DNA of 64,000 nt from Megalonaias nervosa (taxonomy: Eukaryota; Mollusca; Bivalvia; Unionida; Unionidae), in the NCBI GenBank assembly GCA_016617855.1, contig JAECUM010001904.1, positions 62,001 through 126,000 of the forward strand, read 5' to 3'. A model generated the notes under the pieces. That model was given only the letters and a program-made list of their open reading frames with translations, ran no database searches and was not told where the DNA came from. How positions within the stretch are numbered: position 1 is the first letter of the stretch; each line of letters begins with the position of its first letter. Both the position numbers and the translations under genes were made by a program. Positions 32,701 to 44,898 of the stretch are shown in pieces.

Positions 32701-32975
32701 TAAAATGACAAAAAAAAGCAAAAGGTTTGCCTCGAGATTTTGTTAAAAAGTTTGTGGGATTTGATAACTACAAGTACGCGCTTGACGGCGGTGTTAGTTA
32801 TATAAGAGCAATGGCTATTCGAACAAATCATCATAAACTTGAAACAGATGTTATTATCAAACGAGGGTTAAGTAATTTTGATGACAGACGTTATTGCGAG
32901 AACGGAGTAGATACGTTTTCACTTGGATACCGTCGTGATGACAGATCTATACTTGATATCGTCTTCTCCGACTAG
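29748..32975 (+). pseudogene. Protein-primed family B DNA polymerase (copy B)
   Basis: This is the replicative polymerase of Polintons. It has an N-terminal region of about 300 residues, the exonuclease motif YVDFECL (about 30760), an embedded endonuclease-VII-like CHICEKAF...VRDHCHLTGQYRGAAH block, exonuclease motif II (LHNFRGYDSHI) and III (YHDLYFETD), a degenerate motif A DCNNLYDYSMS and a motif B KLMNNSVF. The section that holds motif C in copy C (TDTDS) is deleted between about 32540 and 32555. At least eight frameshifts or stops occur. The stop at 32975 lies at the inner edge of the right inverted repeat. Confidence 0.9.
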
Positions 32976-33239
32976 GGTATGAAATTGTATCTAAACTTTA
33001 TAAATAATACAACCAAAAAACTTAAGAACATGCTGACCAATGATAGAAACCTCCAAATGTGAAAATAAATGTTCTATCATTGATCATAATTTGACCCTGG
33101 TCTAAAAATGTGGTCTTCGAGCCAAAATCAAACATACAAGCCTCGGAATGCGAAAATAAATGTTCTATCACTGGCTATCACCTGATCCCTATTACGAAAT
33201 AGGGTATTTGACCCAGAAACCTGGTATTCCCTTACTACT
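32973..33239 (-). repeat. Right terminal inverted repeat of copy B
   Basis: This is the reverse complement of 17401-17661 with substitutions and short indels. It ends TTACTACT, and TATGC follows at 33240-33244. Confidence 0.9.
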
Positions 33240-33244
33240 TATGC
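33240..33244 (+). repeat. Target-site duplication, right of copy B
   Basis: TATGC, identical to 17396-17400. Confidence 0.75.
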
Positions 33245-33594
33245 CAATGAATTTCCACTCGGCCTAATACTTAGAAAGGCTACTGCAGTTTTCCATATTA
33301 CAGAAATATATTTCTATTACAGCTCTAGCACTTTCGCCGCTAAAACACGGCGCTTTCCCATGCTAAAGGAACATACCTAATTTTCTTTTCTCGTCGTGAT
33401 ACAATTCTCAGCGGACCAACAACCACCTGATTACAATAGGAATCATTTTTCTTGTTCATTATCAACAAGTATTGCGGAGTTTACAAAATGCTTTATACCT
33501 TATGGATAGCACTTACCCACCAAACCCTTAAGAGGTGACATGATGAGAGACAGAAAAGTTTTGCGTCAAATGCATAATGTACGTATTACAGAAA

Positions 33595-33655
<61 letters not shown>

Positions 33656-35122
33656 CCTGCCTTATCTGTATGTTTTCGTTTGTATGTGTATAAAGAAAGT
33701 CACGTGCATTATCTTCTACCTTTAATACATTTGTCATGATTAGCATGAAGTTAAAGTACTAGATCTAGTTTATAATTATTTACCCAGACAAACCTGAATA
33801 GTTTCAAAATATCAGATGGCATTAAAATATTTTTCTTTGCATAGTATAAATTAAGATCAGCAAGATAATTCAATTTTGAAATATTACGGAGCATATGTTA
33901 CAAAAACGATAATCCGCTGCATAAACGCTAAAAATGTATCAATTGAGGTATATCATTTTTAACAAATCTATCAGACGATTCCATGGATTCGGAACTATTA
34001 TATTTAATCAAAAGTTAGATCAATTGTTTCATTAACCTTTTATTCCCGAAAATATTTATTTGTTTCATTTGATTTGTCATTTTCATTAGCATGGTGCATC
34101 GGTAACATAATAACCATTTGATGAATTCATAGGTGTGGTTGTTGTCACGTGTTGCGACTATATCGTCTCAAACTAAGTAAGAGAAAGAAGCGAAACCAAA
34201 ACGTTATATGATTCAAACCAATATTTGTTGCCATAATTTTCAAAGTGAATATTTGGAACTTACATTATTTTGAATTCAATCCCAAATATTTCTAACATTT
34301 ATATCACATGACCAAACGTATTGAGAGTCTATACATGAATTCACGATAATCCCAAATGAGTGTTTTTGTCGAAGATGTAAATTAACACTTTTTAGTTCGA
34401 TTGGATAAATATCTGAATACAACATTCCATAAACCCAAATTGAACTTAGGGGAGGAATGAAATAATTATATTTATCTCAACCTAATATAATAGATGATAT
34501 AATAAAATTACTAAGATGTGGGTGAAAGGTTCTCTTCCAGGGCATTCTACGTTTTTGAACAAGGTTTAACCTAGAACTCATATATCAGTAAACAACTTTT
34601 AAAAAGAAAATGATTGAATTAAGGTACGCCATAAGTATTCTACTCTCAATCACGGACAAAGGTCAATCACACTAAATAAATTGAAAATACATAAAGCATA
34701 TTTACTTGTACCATTAAGGCGTTCCCGGGGCGGATTTTCTCTATGTGTTTGATTTCATCCACCCTAAAATGACACATATAGTTTACTATTTAGTGCTGTT
34801 GTTGTTTATTGGTTTAGCGCCATATGTAATTTGCTGTCATAATACAGTTTATTGACCTCATAGTGAATTTGAAATTATTGAAATCGGGGGATAGGAGTTT
34901 ATTTGTTATCATATATTTCTGATGTTTCTGACCCTGGACGGTGGCAGTGCTGTTAGAACAACTATTTTGAATGTAAGTGGGATTGTATTGCTATGAAGAT
35001 TTGGACGACTCCATTAGTGTTTGCTACAGTTCGCCTGTGGCACTGTTGCCATAAAAACTGTTTTGAATATCAGCATGATTGTGTCACAATAAACATTGTT
35101 ATCACAATTGACACAGGTTGTT
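33245..35122. other. Non-coding host DNA with (AT)n tract
   Basis: An (AT)n run lies at 33599-33650. Otherwise this is AT-rich non-coding sequence with no supported gene. Confidence 0.45.
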
Positions 35123-35130
35123 CTCAAAGT

Positions 35131-35370
35131 TGTTGTTGTTGTTGTGGGGCTTAACGTCATTTTTCAGTACACGATAGGCTATACATGGCGGCCAGTATTA
35201 ATGGTGGAGGAAGAAACCGGGAAATCCGCGGAAAGAACCACCGACCCACGAGAAACTACTGGCAAGCTTTCTCACATATCCACATTCGCCGAATCTTAGA
35301 CTCGAACCCACGTAGACAGAGGTGAGATGGCAGTGATCCGTAACGAAGAGCGCTTTAGACCACTCGGCTA
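35131..35370 (-). mobile_element. Full-length tRNA-derived SINE
   Basis: On the minus strand the head reads AGCCGAGTGGTCTAAAGCGC (A box) and GGGTTCGAGTCT (B box near 35299-35310), like a Leu/Ser tRNA. A body follows with a conserved TACTGGCCGCCATGTA motif, and then an (AAC)n tail at 35131-35145. Both sides carry CTCAAAGT (35123-35130 and 35371-35378), an 8-bp target duplication. The body motif recurs as a fragment inside copy C at 48847-48919. Confidence 0.85.
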
Positions 35371-35378
35371 CTCAAAGT

Positions 35379-36279
35379 AACTTAGAGAACAATTGAACTT
35401 AACTATTCTGCTTAAAGATGAAAAAGGTGATCATTGAGCCAGGCCTTTCCCAAAACGTTGACGTCCTCTGATTTTTTGATAACATATTGTAAGACGACAA
35501 GTCAGACTTTAATTGTAAATAAATTTGACGACGATTGAACGAAACTTTCCTCCCATAACATTTCAAAGTATGTAGCATAGATACCGGCAATGGTGACATT
35601 TTAGGTGACCGAGGGGCCAGTGCATTAGCAACATCGATATCATTCTTCCCATTCGGATAATGGCGGCTATTTAGGAAACAATGATTAACTATTTTTTTCC
35701 TTCGTTACGGTCAATAATATAGTCATTTCAATAGTAAAAATAGCCGAGTTGTTCCGAATAGATTAGATTTCCTTTTTTTTGGCTGCGAGACTTCAGACAA
35801 ACAAAACATGTGATTTTTAAGTAAATTAATCCGTCGAAATATGTCTCGCAGAAATAACCAAGGGCGTTCCGATTGGGAGCAAGTGGCCTAGGTCCTTTAC
35901 CCAAATGTTGACCATTGGTTTGTGAAGGTCAGAGGTTGGCGGCAAAACTTAAAAAACTAAAGGGTTAACATCCAAGGTCAAACGAACCAGGATTTAGATG
36001 TTCTAAACTATTGATCCTGCTGTTGCTGGTGGTGGTGGTGATGACGGTGGAGGTGATGATTTGGATGTTGCAACTGTTATAGACAAACGTGCAAAACGTC
36101 TTTAATATTTTTTAGATAAAAATGTGTTTAAGTTGCATAGTTTTAGTGCAGATATAAGTGACTATATTCCTTCAAGATGTTCAACATTTATCTATGAAAA
36201 CTATTCAAAGTTTTAGTCTAAAAGAGAAAGTCCATGCACGATTTTTTCATAGCATCTAGTGTGTTGAGTGCAGTTATTG
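35379..36279. other. Non-coding host DNA
   Basis: No gene supported. A short GGTGGTGGTGATGACGGTGG tract lies near 36028-36050. Confidence 0.4.
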
Positions 36280-39196
36280 TATATGATCTCTGATGTTCGT
36301 CCATCGGTGTCGATTAGGACCATTCATGTCATCGACTCACTTGGGGTGAGTACGGAGATGGCTGATCAGTCCAATGCGGCCCCGGAAGTGTCTGTTGCAG
36401 TGGGGACAAGGATATGCAGGTTGCTAACTGGGAGATGCGGAACTGCTGTTCTGGATTTGCGCAGAGCTCGTTTTTCATCTGCATCAGCCAGACTTTTCTG
36501 ATCAAGGTCTGCCGCACCAGCATTGATCTGACTGCACCAAGCAGATCGATCAGCAGCGACATTCTCCCAGCTGTCAGGGTCAATGGCAAAATTCTTCAGC
36601 GAGGCCTTAAGGGTGTCCTTGCACCTTTCCTGGTGCCCACCGTAAGATCTCATGCCTTGCTGTAGCTCTCCATAAAACATCTTCTTGGGTAGGCATTCTT
36701 CCGGCATGCTGATAACATGGCCAGCCCATCGGATTTGTGCCTTGCACAGCATGGTGTGGATGCTTGTCATGCCGGCCTGAATGAGCACCTCTGTATTCGG
36801 TACCTTGTCATGCCATCTGATCTTCAGCAGTTTTCTCAGGGAGCACAGGTGGAAGTGGTTCAGTGTTTTAATATGTCGGCTATACAAAGTCCAGGTCTCA
36901 CAAGAATAGCGGAGGGCGGGGAGAACAACCGCTGCGTAGACATTGAGTTTGATGGCAAGCTTGATGCCTCTCCTATCTCAGACATTTGAGCAGAGTCTGC
37001 CAAGTGCGACACTGGCTTTGGTAATCCTAGTGTTGACCTCATCACCTATGTGAACTGCGTGTGATAGGGTGCTGCCGAGGTATGTGAATCTGTCCACATT
37101 TTTGAGCTTCTGGCCATTGACAGTGTTGAATGGTTGAGGATAGTCTTTTCCAGGATCTGGCTGATGCAGAACCTCGGTCTTGCTGGTGGAGATGGTGAGT
37201 CTGAAGTTGGTGCACGCTGTGGAAAAGAGGTCTATGCTCTGGTGTAGGCCTTACTCCCTGTTGGAGGTGAGGGCACAGTCATCTGCAAACAGGAAGTCAC
37301 GAATGTTTTCAACTTGGACTTTGGTTTTGGCTTGAAGCCTCCTCAAGTTGAACAATTTCCCATCCAGACGGTATCGGAGACCGACTCCCACATCACTGCT
37401 CCTGAAAGCATCCATAAGCATGGCGGAGAACATGAGGCTGAAGAGAGTGGAGCTAAGACGCATTCTTGTTTCACACCATTCGTAACATGAAAGGGTTCGG
37501 AATAGCTACCCTGGTCCTGGACACTGGTAAGCATGCCATCATGAAATTGCTTCACTATTTCAATGAAGGTTTCCGGACATCCAAATTTGGCCATCATTAT
37601 CCAAAGGCCGTCCCGGCTGACAGTTTCCAATGCCTTAGTCAAGTCCACGAAGGTGATCTACAGATGGACATTTTGTTCCTGACACTTTTCTTGCATCTGC
37701 CTGGCATCAAAGATCATGTCGATGGTGCCACCATTCGTTCTGAAGCCACATTGACTTTCTGGCAGTAGGCCATGATCAAGGTGCTCTGGGAATCTGTTCA
37801 GCAGAAGCCTGGCGAGGACCTTGCCTGAGATGCATAGTAGCCAGATTCCTCTGTGGTTGTCGCAGAATTGGCGATTTCATTTGAGTTTGTAAATGTGGAT
37901 GATGGGTGCATCTTTGAATTCCTGGGGTATGCGTGTCTGCTTCCACATCCCACAAAACATCCCTGTTAGTCTTTCCACTAGTTTAGGCCCACCAGACCTG
38001 AAGAGCTCAGCTGGGACGCAGTCTGATCCCGGAGCTTTCCCACTAGAAAGGAGCTCAATGGCCTTGTGAGTTTCCAGCACTGTTGGCGGGTCAGCCAGTC
38101 TCTCGTTGATCTCCACCTGGGGTAGGCTGTTGTTCGCTTCGTCGTTGATGGAAGAGGGTCTGTTCGGGACACCGTCAGAGTGTTCCGCCTTGCGCTCCAG
38201 TATCTTCTCCTTCTCGGTTATGAGAGTGCTTCCATCGGAGCTCAAGTGTGGGGCAGTGCCTGATGTTACTGGGCCATAAACATCTCGAAGAGCACTATAG
38301 AGATGTTTCATGTAGTGTCTGTCGGCAAAAGACTGAATATCAGCAGCCTTTCAGTTCAGCCATGTATCCTGCATCTCGCGCAGTTTCTTCTGCACAGCTT
38401 GGCGGACCCTGCTGAAGGCATCTTTATTTGCAGCGGAATTGGGTTCTATCCTGAACGCACTGTGGAGACGGTGCTTCTCCTCTAGCAAGGACTGTATTTC
38501 TTCACAGTTCTCGACAAACCAGTCTTGGTGCTGCCGTGCCGTGACGCCAAGGGGTTCAGATGCATTAGAGTACACCAGCTGTTTGAAGGCCGCCCAATAT
38601 TGCTCTGTGTCACTGGTATCAGAGTCTGTGGTTTCTAGCTGGCTTGTCAGAACTTCAGACAGAGCTTGCCCCGCGTTGCAGTGTTTCATCCAGGAGAGGC
38701 TGAGGCGTTTTCGGACTCCAATTCCCTGCGAGGTTGAATTCTAAGATTCATCTTGGATATCAGTAGCCTGTGATCGTCCCGCAGTCAGCACCACACATCG
38801 CTCTGGTCACACGGACATCCTGCCTGCCACTCCTACGGACTAAGATGTAGTCGCTCAGATGCCAATGTTTAGACCGTGGGTGCATCCAGGTTGTTTTGTG
38901 ATGGTTGGGCAGACGGTAGGCGGTATTCGTGATCAGGAGATGATATGTTGAGCATATCCTCAAGAGCAGATGTCCATTGCTGTTGCAGTTACCAATGCCA
39001 TGTCTATCAGTAACTCCATCCCACGAGGTATTGCCCGCGCCAACTCGGGCGTTAAAATCATCCCAAGAATGATCCGTTTATCTGACTTTAGTACTGAAGC
39101 AATCAGAGCTTCCAGATTCTGGTAGAACTTGTCTTTGACTTCCTCCGAGTTGGTCATGGTTGGTACATAGACACTAATGAGTGTGGCTTGCTTTTT
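36280..39196 (-). mobile_element. Non-LTR retrotransposon (LINE), 5'-truncated and decayed
   Basis: On the minus strand the order is: the end of an apurinic endonuclease (VYVPTMTNSEEVKDKFY near 39140), a long linker, then reverse transcriptase with DLTKALETVSRDGLW (37640), an NGVKQ turn (37470), FLFADDCAL (about 37278, the catalytic Asp pair), and a C-terminal region with RWAGHVISMPEECLPKKM. Many frameshifts and stops disrupt it. The endonuclease core is partly deleted near 39060 and the 5' end is missing. The type is that of common invertebrate LINEs; clade not determined. Confidence 0.85.
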
Positions 39197-42100
39197 CCCA
39201 ATATTAGTATTTTATCATGTAATGGTTATTTAGATTTGCGAGGATTTTTTTCTTGTTGTCTAATTTCATATGATTTTAGCTACATATATAAAGTCTTCTG
39301 TATAATTCAAAGTCTAAGGACAGAAATTACGCAAAAGAGCTATAATGTGTCATGTATAACTTCATCATTCACATCATAATGTGGGGACGAAATCATTGCC
39401 ATTGCTGATCACTGGAAAAGATTTTACCATATGAAATTGGAAAAGATTTTACCATATGAAATGCAAACCCACATGTTGGTAGATGAATAGATCAATGTAA
39501 AATTCAAACACACGAAGCATTGTCGGCTCCAATGTTTGCTTTTTAGATTTGTTTTAGGTGTTCTGAGTTTGTAGACAAGAGGGTACTTCACGTGGCCATT
39601 AGGTAGAGTGTATAATCGTGCTGAAATGTCTTGTAATTATGATTTAATTATCTAAGATTCACTTTAAACGTACGTTTAGATATTCGGCTTATTTTATAGT
39701 ATCTGTTAACCATTCGCATCACCTTAAAACGAAAACTACTATATTATGTACACAACCATAATATTTTATGTGACATGTTCAATGCAGGCTTCTTTTGCTG
39801 ATATTGACAAATACTGTTCAAGGCCATACAGGTCTATATAATTTGCTTTTCAATTGTCTGCCTATCTCAACGATTCGTGCTTCATTCTTGATGATAATGG
39901 TTCTTTATATATCAGTCCATTTTATTTTTACCAATTTCGATCCCACGTTAAAGCAGTGCTATCAAGCATGACTTTTCCTGGATTGTAAACACCTAAATGT
40001 TAAAACTAAAGTATTTAACACAACTACTTCTAACCGGGAGAAGACCTAAGATGTGTCGGTGATAGTGCGAATCGGGATTTTTTTTTTTTTTAAATTTCAC
40101 TCTTGTATCGTGTGACACGACTTTCCGATCTAATTCTTCCCCAGAGAGGAGATACATCGTGTCACCGATAGTGCGAATCGAGCATTTGTTTTTTTTTTTA
40201 CTTTGAACTGATGGTTCGGTAACCAAACATACTCGTCTTGGCTCTTTTTACACCATCATCACTACATCACTCCTCGACTCTGCTACATATTAAGGCAAAC
40301 AATGAACAGAGAACAACATCAGACTCGAATGATGAATAAGCTCACCATTTTCCTACAACATTTGGCGTGTGTTCCGACGCCTTATCCTCGCGCTTTTCTT
40401 GATTTCCGCTTTCTTCTCTTTCATCTTTTTCCCTTTGTCTGAATTTCGTTTTGTTTTCTTTGCTTTGATTTTTTACAAACATGCTGCATTTGCTTTCCAG
40501 AGGGAGCGCGCATTCGTGTAAAGAGTAGTTTGTAAATAACCAGGATAATGCGTTACTCGTCATTTTTAGGGCATTTCTTCTTAGTTGACGTTAAGTAAAT
40601 GGGTATGAACTGACGTATTCATAGGCTCGATACACATATATATAAAGAATACAAATCATATGACGAATAGCAGTCCTTTCCAGTGCACTGAGTCCAGAAA
40701 GGGATCACGTATGTCAGGGATTGATTAAGATAAATGCAATAAACTGACAAGGAACAGTGCAAAACTAGGTATCTAACTAGCCTGAGCGCTTTCGACTCTT
40801 AATGAGTCTTTTTCAAAAGCAAATACAAAACATAGACAAGACTAACAAATAAAACAGAACAACCGTAGTGTTTGCAAAACTTTACACGGCTGCTTTTACA
40901 GGAATTAAACCTTTAAAATGTATAAAGGTATATATATATATAAGTGTGTACAGTGCGTGTTCGGCCATCATACAACGTCATCATCAGCAATATGCAGGGC
41001 CTGCAGTCCACCTGGAACTTTGTTAGTTTACAGTTGTTCACATTATGTGACATGGTCTGTAGAGCTCCACAGCAACTAGAAGAGTCAGTGACCTGGCCCC
41101 ATCGGACAAGTTTAGCTGCAAAACGACCCTACTATATATTTGCACTAGTAACCAAAAACATATTAAGGTGGTAGGAAGCCATGAAGCAATTTCAACAACG
41201 ATTCCCGGGAAACAAGAACCTTAAAATAAAATGTAAAAAGCCCAATAAAATAAAATAAAATTAAAACTAAAACATTTAAAGAATTTTACAAAAAATAACG
41301 ATACAAGAGATAACTGCCTATATACATTGAGGTTTTGCAGCCAGCAATTTTATTTGACTTGTGTAGAAACCAAATAAAAACAGCCAGATAAAATTCCACT
41401 ATTGATCAAGTTTATCTAGGGTAAGCTATCTGACATCCCCTTTTTATGAGATAGGTCTATCCACTTTCTAAATGTGTTTATAAACACGGGTCTGCAGATA
41501 GATGGAGAGGTATAGTATATTACCCCTATCATTCAGAATACTCAGGGTTACAAATGCATCGCCTAGGTACTCATATTGTTGATGGAGTTCAAGAAAAGAA
41601 AAACGAAAAGAAAGCAACCCCAAAACAAATAAGCTATGCAGGCTCTTACCGGCGTTCGCGCCGGCAAAATCTCTAGGAATCACACGATTGTCTGGTCGAA
41701 AGAAAATATCTAAGTTAAGAGGTGTCTACGATACAGATGAAGGTAAAGCAGAATTATTTTTAAAGTGTATTTGTGTTCCGAATGAATATTCTTAGCAAGT
41801 GAAAAATATATACCAATATTTTGTTTTGAGTAATTTGAGTTTTCAGACATACAGTTGCTTCATACTCAAATGGATAGGCAAAGATAGTCTTTCTAGATAT
41901 GACAAATATTCGAGTAATGATATTTCGATTATTCATTTCAATAGAAGCTAGTGTATGCCGTCTGTAAACAAACCTTATGGCTACTTAACTGTGTCTATCT
42001 CTTTCATATCTTGTGTGAGTTATTCAGTACATATGTTGTAAGTTGATACTGACAAATACTGGTCAAGGGTGAGAGCTGTTTATTTGATTTGCTTTTCAAA

Positions 42101-42237
42101 TCCAGTGTGTCTCAAAGAAAAAAGATGTTCTACTGAAAACCATATATAGTAAAAACATGTTGACATATTTATGTTGGTATATCTGATTTATTCTCGAAGA
42201 TAGTGGTTATAGCAGTAAAGATAGATGAGGTTTAAGG
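39197..42237. other. Non-coding host DNA
   Basis: AT-rich and without supported genes. A phrase GATAGTGCGAATCG occurs twice (about 40060 and 40168), flanking a T run. A short TATATA tract lies near 40930. Confidence 0.4.
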
Positions 42238-42400
42238 ATCCTAGACCAGAGACGCCTACCCCCTCTAAAATAAATATATTGTGACATTTTTTCACCAACT
42301 TAGATACCCCCTCTCCCTCAAAAACCACCCTTTTTCACATTTTGATCTCAGAAAATGATGAAATAATTTGAAAGCAAAAGGGGATCCTAGACCAGAACCC
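42238..42400 (-). repeat. Dispersed repeat, inverted partner of 9430-9720
   Basis: Its reverse complement shares GAGGGTGG-like, TTTTTGAG and GAGGGGGTATCT/GTCTCT phrases and AAAAAATGTCA with 9558-9700. Class unknown. Confidence 0.5.
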
Positions 42401-42530
42401 TCACCCCTGATGAGGTTGGGCAGATGATCTGATGACATTCATTGACAATATAGTTGATAAATGATATTTCTAAAGCCGTAAATATTTGTTTAAAATAAAA
42501 ATAATAGTCCCCAGAGAGGACTGTTTCAAG

Positions 42531-42690
42531 ATGATTATATACATATGATTATGATTATATACATATGATTATGATTATGTACATATGATTATGATTATTT
42601 ACATATGATTATGATTATATACATATGATTATATACATATGATTATGATTATATACATATGGTTATGATTATATACATATGATTATATCT
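42531..42690 (+). repeat. Minisatellite based on TGATTATATACATA
   Basis: About nine units of 12-18 bp, alternating ATGATT and ATATACATATG. Non-coding. Confidence 0.85.
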
Positions 42691-43048
42691 TAATTAAGGA
42701 CAGCACAAAACACAGAATCTTAATTACAGTAGCGTATTTACAGCAAGCATATTTACAACACAATTTTACACAAACCCCATGTGAACCCCTAGGTTGCCAA
42801 AGGACATCATAGCAGGGTCAGAGGTTATATATAAACTTATCTTACGGACAGCACATCATAGGCACACACCCCAGCGAATTCCTAATGTGCGAAAGGAAAT
42901 ATTAGAAATTCAGAGGGCTGTCTAGGAATTGTGATTTCATGTAACCCCCCAAAATCAGCAAGCATATTTACAGTAACGTAATTAAATATTTACAGTAACA
43001 GTATTTACATATATTTACATATATTTACAGGGACAGAGCACAGACAAA

Positions 43049-43428
43049 CACAACACTAAGGACAGTACATGCAGACTTAACTAACTTATCTTAATGACAG
43101 CACATACAAACACAGTACATGTAGACTTAACTAACTTATCTCTAGGACAACACAAACATGCCTTCTCTACGTTTCAATAGAAAATGTGTACACTCTCACC
43201 CATAATCAACCCGGGGAGTGCAAAAGTACACCCATCCACAACACTAAGGACAGTACATGTAGACTTAACTAACTTATCTTAATGACAGCACATACAAACA
43301 CAGTACATGTAGACTTAACTAACTTATCTCTAAGACAACACAAACATGCCTTCTCTACGTTTCAATAGAAAATGTGTACACTCTCACCCATAATCAACCC
43401 GGGGAGTGCAAAAGTACACCCACCACGT
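43049..43428 (+). repeat. Direct duplication of about 180 bp
   Basis: The block beginning CAACACTAAGGACAGTACAT at 43049 recurs near 43228, including TTCTCTACGTTTCAATAGAA and CAACCCGGGGAGTGC. Within each block a shorter phrase (ACTTAACTAACTTATCT) is itself doubled. The end of the block is inverted at 43437-43475. Confidence 0.8.
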
Positions 43429-43436
43429 ATTGACAT

Positions 43437-43615
43437 GACGGGAAAGTGTACAAAATTTCTATTGAAACGTAGAAGGGCTGGCGACGCCCCACTAAATAAG
43501 TGAACTTGTTGACATCAAAATCGCCTTCGCCGACAATGTGCCGGTCACGAGAATGGAACCCAGGGCCTCGAGCATGAGAATCCAGCGCGTTAGCAATCGG
43601 CCACCGGACTTCATT
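43437..43615 (-). repeat. SINE-like unit with tRNA-related head
   Basis: On the minus strand near 43612 it reads GGTGGCCGATTGCTAACGCGC, then GGGTTCCATTC, spaced like polymerase III A and B boxes. A body follows, ending in a CTACGTTTCAATAGAA motif that is the inverse of the flanking duplication. tRNA-derived origin is probable but the boxes deviate from consensus. Confidence 0.45.
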
Positions 43616-44436
43616 ATATATATGTTAAAAAAATCATTATATAGTCAAAGCGCAAGGCACTTACAGTATTAAAAAAATCATAATTATTATAAACTATAGT
43701 GTGGATTTCTGAATAAAATCACAATTACTGTAAAATATGAATTTATTTCAATTTCCGAATACATTGGAGAAACCTATAGTATATATAAAACCCGCTTTTC
43801 TGCTGAGTTAAAAGCCTGTGTTCGTCAACTGTTGCTAACAGACACTAAAAAAATCGATAAGTTTATGAATTCACATGTTATATACTGCTGTCTAAAAATA
43901 ACTTGCTGATGTAGCTAAATACATGTCTTGTTTGTACGTTAGTGAGAATATAGCTACGTTTTCAGCTGCACTTACAGTTTTTGAATTTTGTGATATTTAA
44001 TTGATAGAACTTGGGTCTGTATGTATGTCTATATGTATGTCTGTCTGTATGTATATCTGTGTGTATGTATGTCTGTCTCTATGTATATCTGTATGTATGT
44101 ATGTATGTTATGCATAACATTAACTTAGTACAACAAACACGACAACTGCTTGTTACTAAGCTATGCTTGACGGAGTTGTCTCGCTTAATCATCTGATACC
44201 ATAAGGTAATAGTCAAATCTGATCTATTTCCAAATCAAAATACAGTGAATTAACTCTGATATAAACAAAAAATTGAGATAAAAGGACTATAAAATCACTG
44301 ATTATACGTTTCATAGCCAAAAAATAAATACAAACCAAAATTTTACAGTGTATATGCTATGTTTGATTACTACAAAAGATTTTAAACGTAGCTGGGACTG
44401 TATTATCTCCCTTTGAAAAACAGATATTATACAGAG
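43616..44436. other. Non-coding DNA including a (TGTATGTC)n tract
   Basis: A variable TATG/TCTG tetranucleotide array at 44016-44108. The left end of copy C must lie within or just after this interval, but no inverted repeat can be paired because its partner is lost. Confidence 0.4.
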
Positions 44437-44886
44437 TTATATTTCTTGACAAACACACAATATTTCAACGGTCGCTATCAAGTACAATGTACTGTCATGA
44501 TTGTACAAATAAAATTTAATTCTACCAAATACTTTACGGCGACATTCAAATAGTTCTTTCATTGCTATCTTACTGAGAAGATACTTACTACCTTTTGCAA
44601 GAATCTTCGATCTCTCTAAGACTATGTTAATTTTAGTATACTGATCCTGGCTTATCGGGCTATGAAAATTGTCATAATTTAGTGCAAGTTCGTCTCGCAA
44701 ACTTTCGAGATAATTAAAATATTTGCTATCGTCTGATCTGATAAGGGAGAGTTTGTTTCTTTCAAATTTTCTGAAACAAATACCTGAAATTTCATCGTTG
44801 AATTCAAATGATAATTGCTGGTTATTAACCATTTTTTTTTTTATTTTGCTATTAACTCCATCGACTAATGTTAAATTTTCTAACAT
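44437..44886 (-). CDS. Hypothetical protein (149 residues), copy C only
   Basis: This is an open frame directly downstream of the polymerase, where copy B has only its inverted repeat. It is charged, with KIKKKM, an FNDEISGICFRKFERNK block and a Tyr/Leu-rich C-terminus. The start is preceded by an AAATAATG box like other genes of the element. No family recognised. It is either accessory cargo of the A/C lineage or the remnant of a longer gene. Confidence 0.45.
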   Translation of the reverse strand: MLENLTLVDGVNSKIKKKMVNNQQLSFEFNDEISGICFRKFERNKLSLIRSDDSKYFNYLESLRDELALNYDNFHSPISQDQYTKINIVLERSKILAKGSKYLLSKIAMKELFECRRKVFGRIKFYLYNHDSTLYLIATVEILCVCQEI

Positions 44887-44898
44887 TATTTCTGATGT

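Larger units (their letters stand above)
17401..33239 (+). mobile_element. Polinton/Maverick-like element, copy B (complete, 15.8 kb)
   Basis: This element is bounded by inverted repeats beginning AGTAGTAA and ending TTACTACT and flanked by TATGC on both sides. Inside are all expected Polinton genes (integrase, protein-primed polymerase, packaging ATPase, protease, capsid proteins) plus fibre-like, phospholipase-like, endonuclease-like and unknown genes. The structural module, integrase and polymerase run on the plus strand; fibre, membrane and two accessory genes run on the minus strand at the left. Almost every large gene is broken and the polymerase lacks its catalytic motif C, so the copy is dead although structurally complete. 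Confidence 0.92.

Noticed and set aside
35131..35370. Functional tRNA gene
   Set aside because: The tRNA-like head cannot be closed into a cloverleaf acceptor stem and continues into a SINE body with an (AAC)n tail and target duplications.
44221..44436. Left inverted repeat of copy C
   Set aside because: No similarity to the copy B repeats was found, and the opposite end of copy C is missing, so nothing can be paired.
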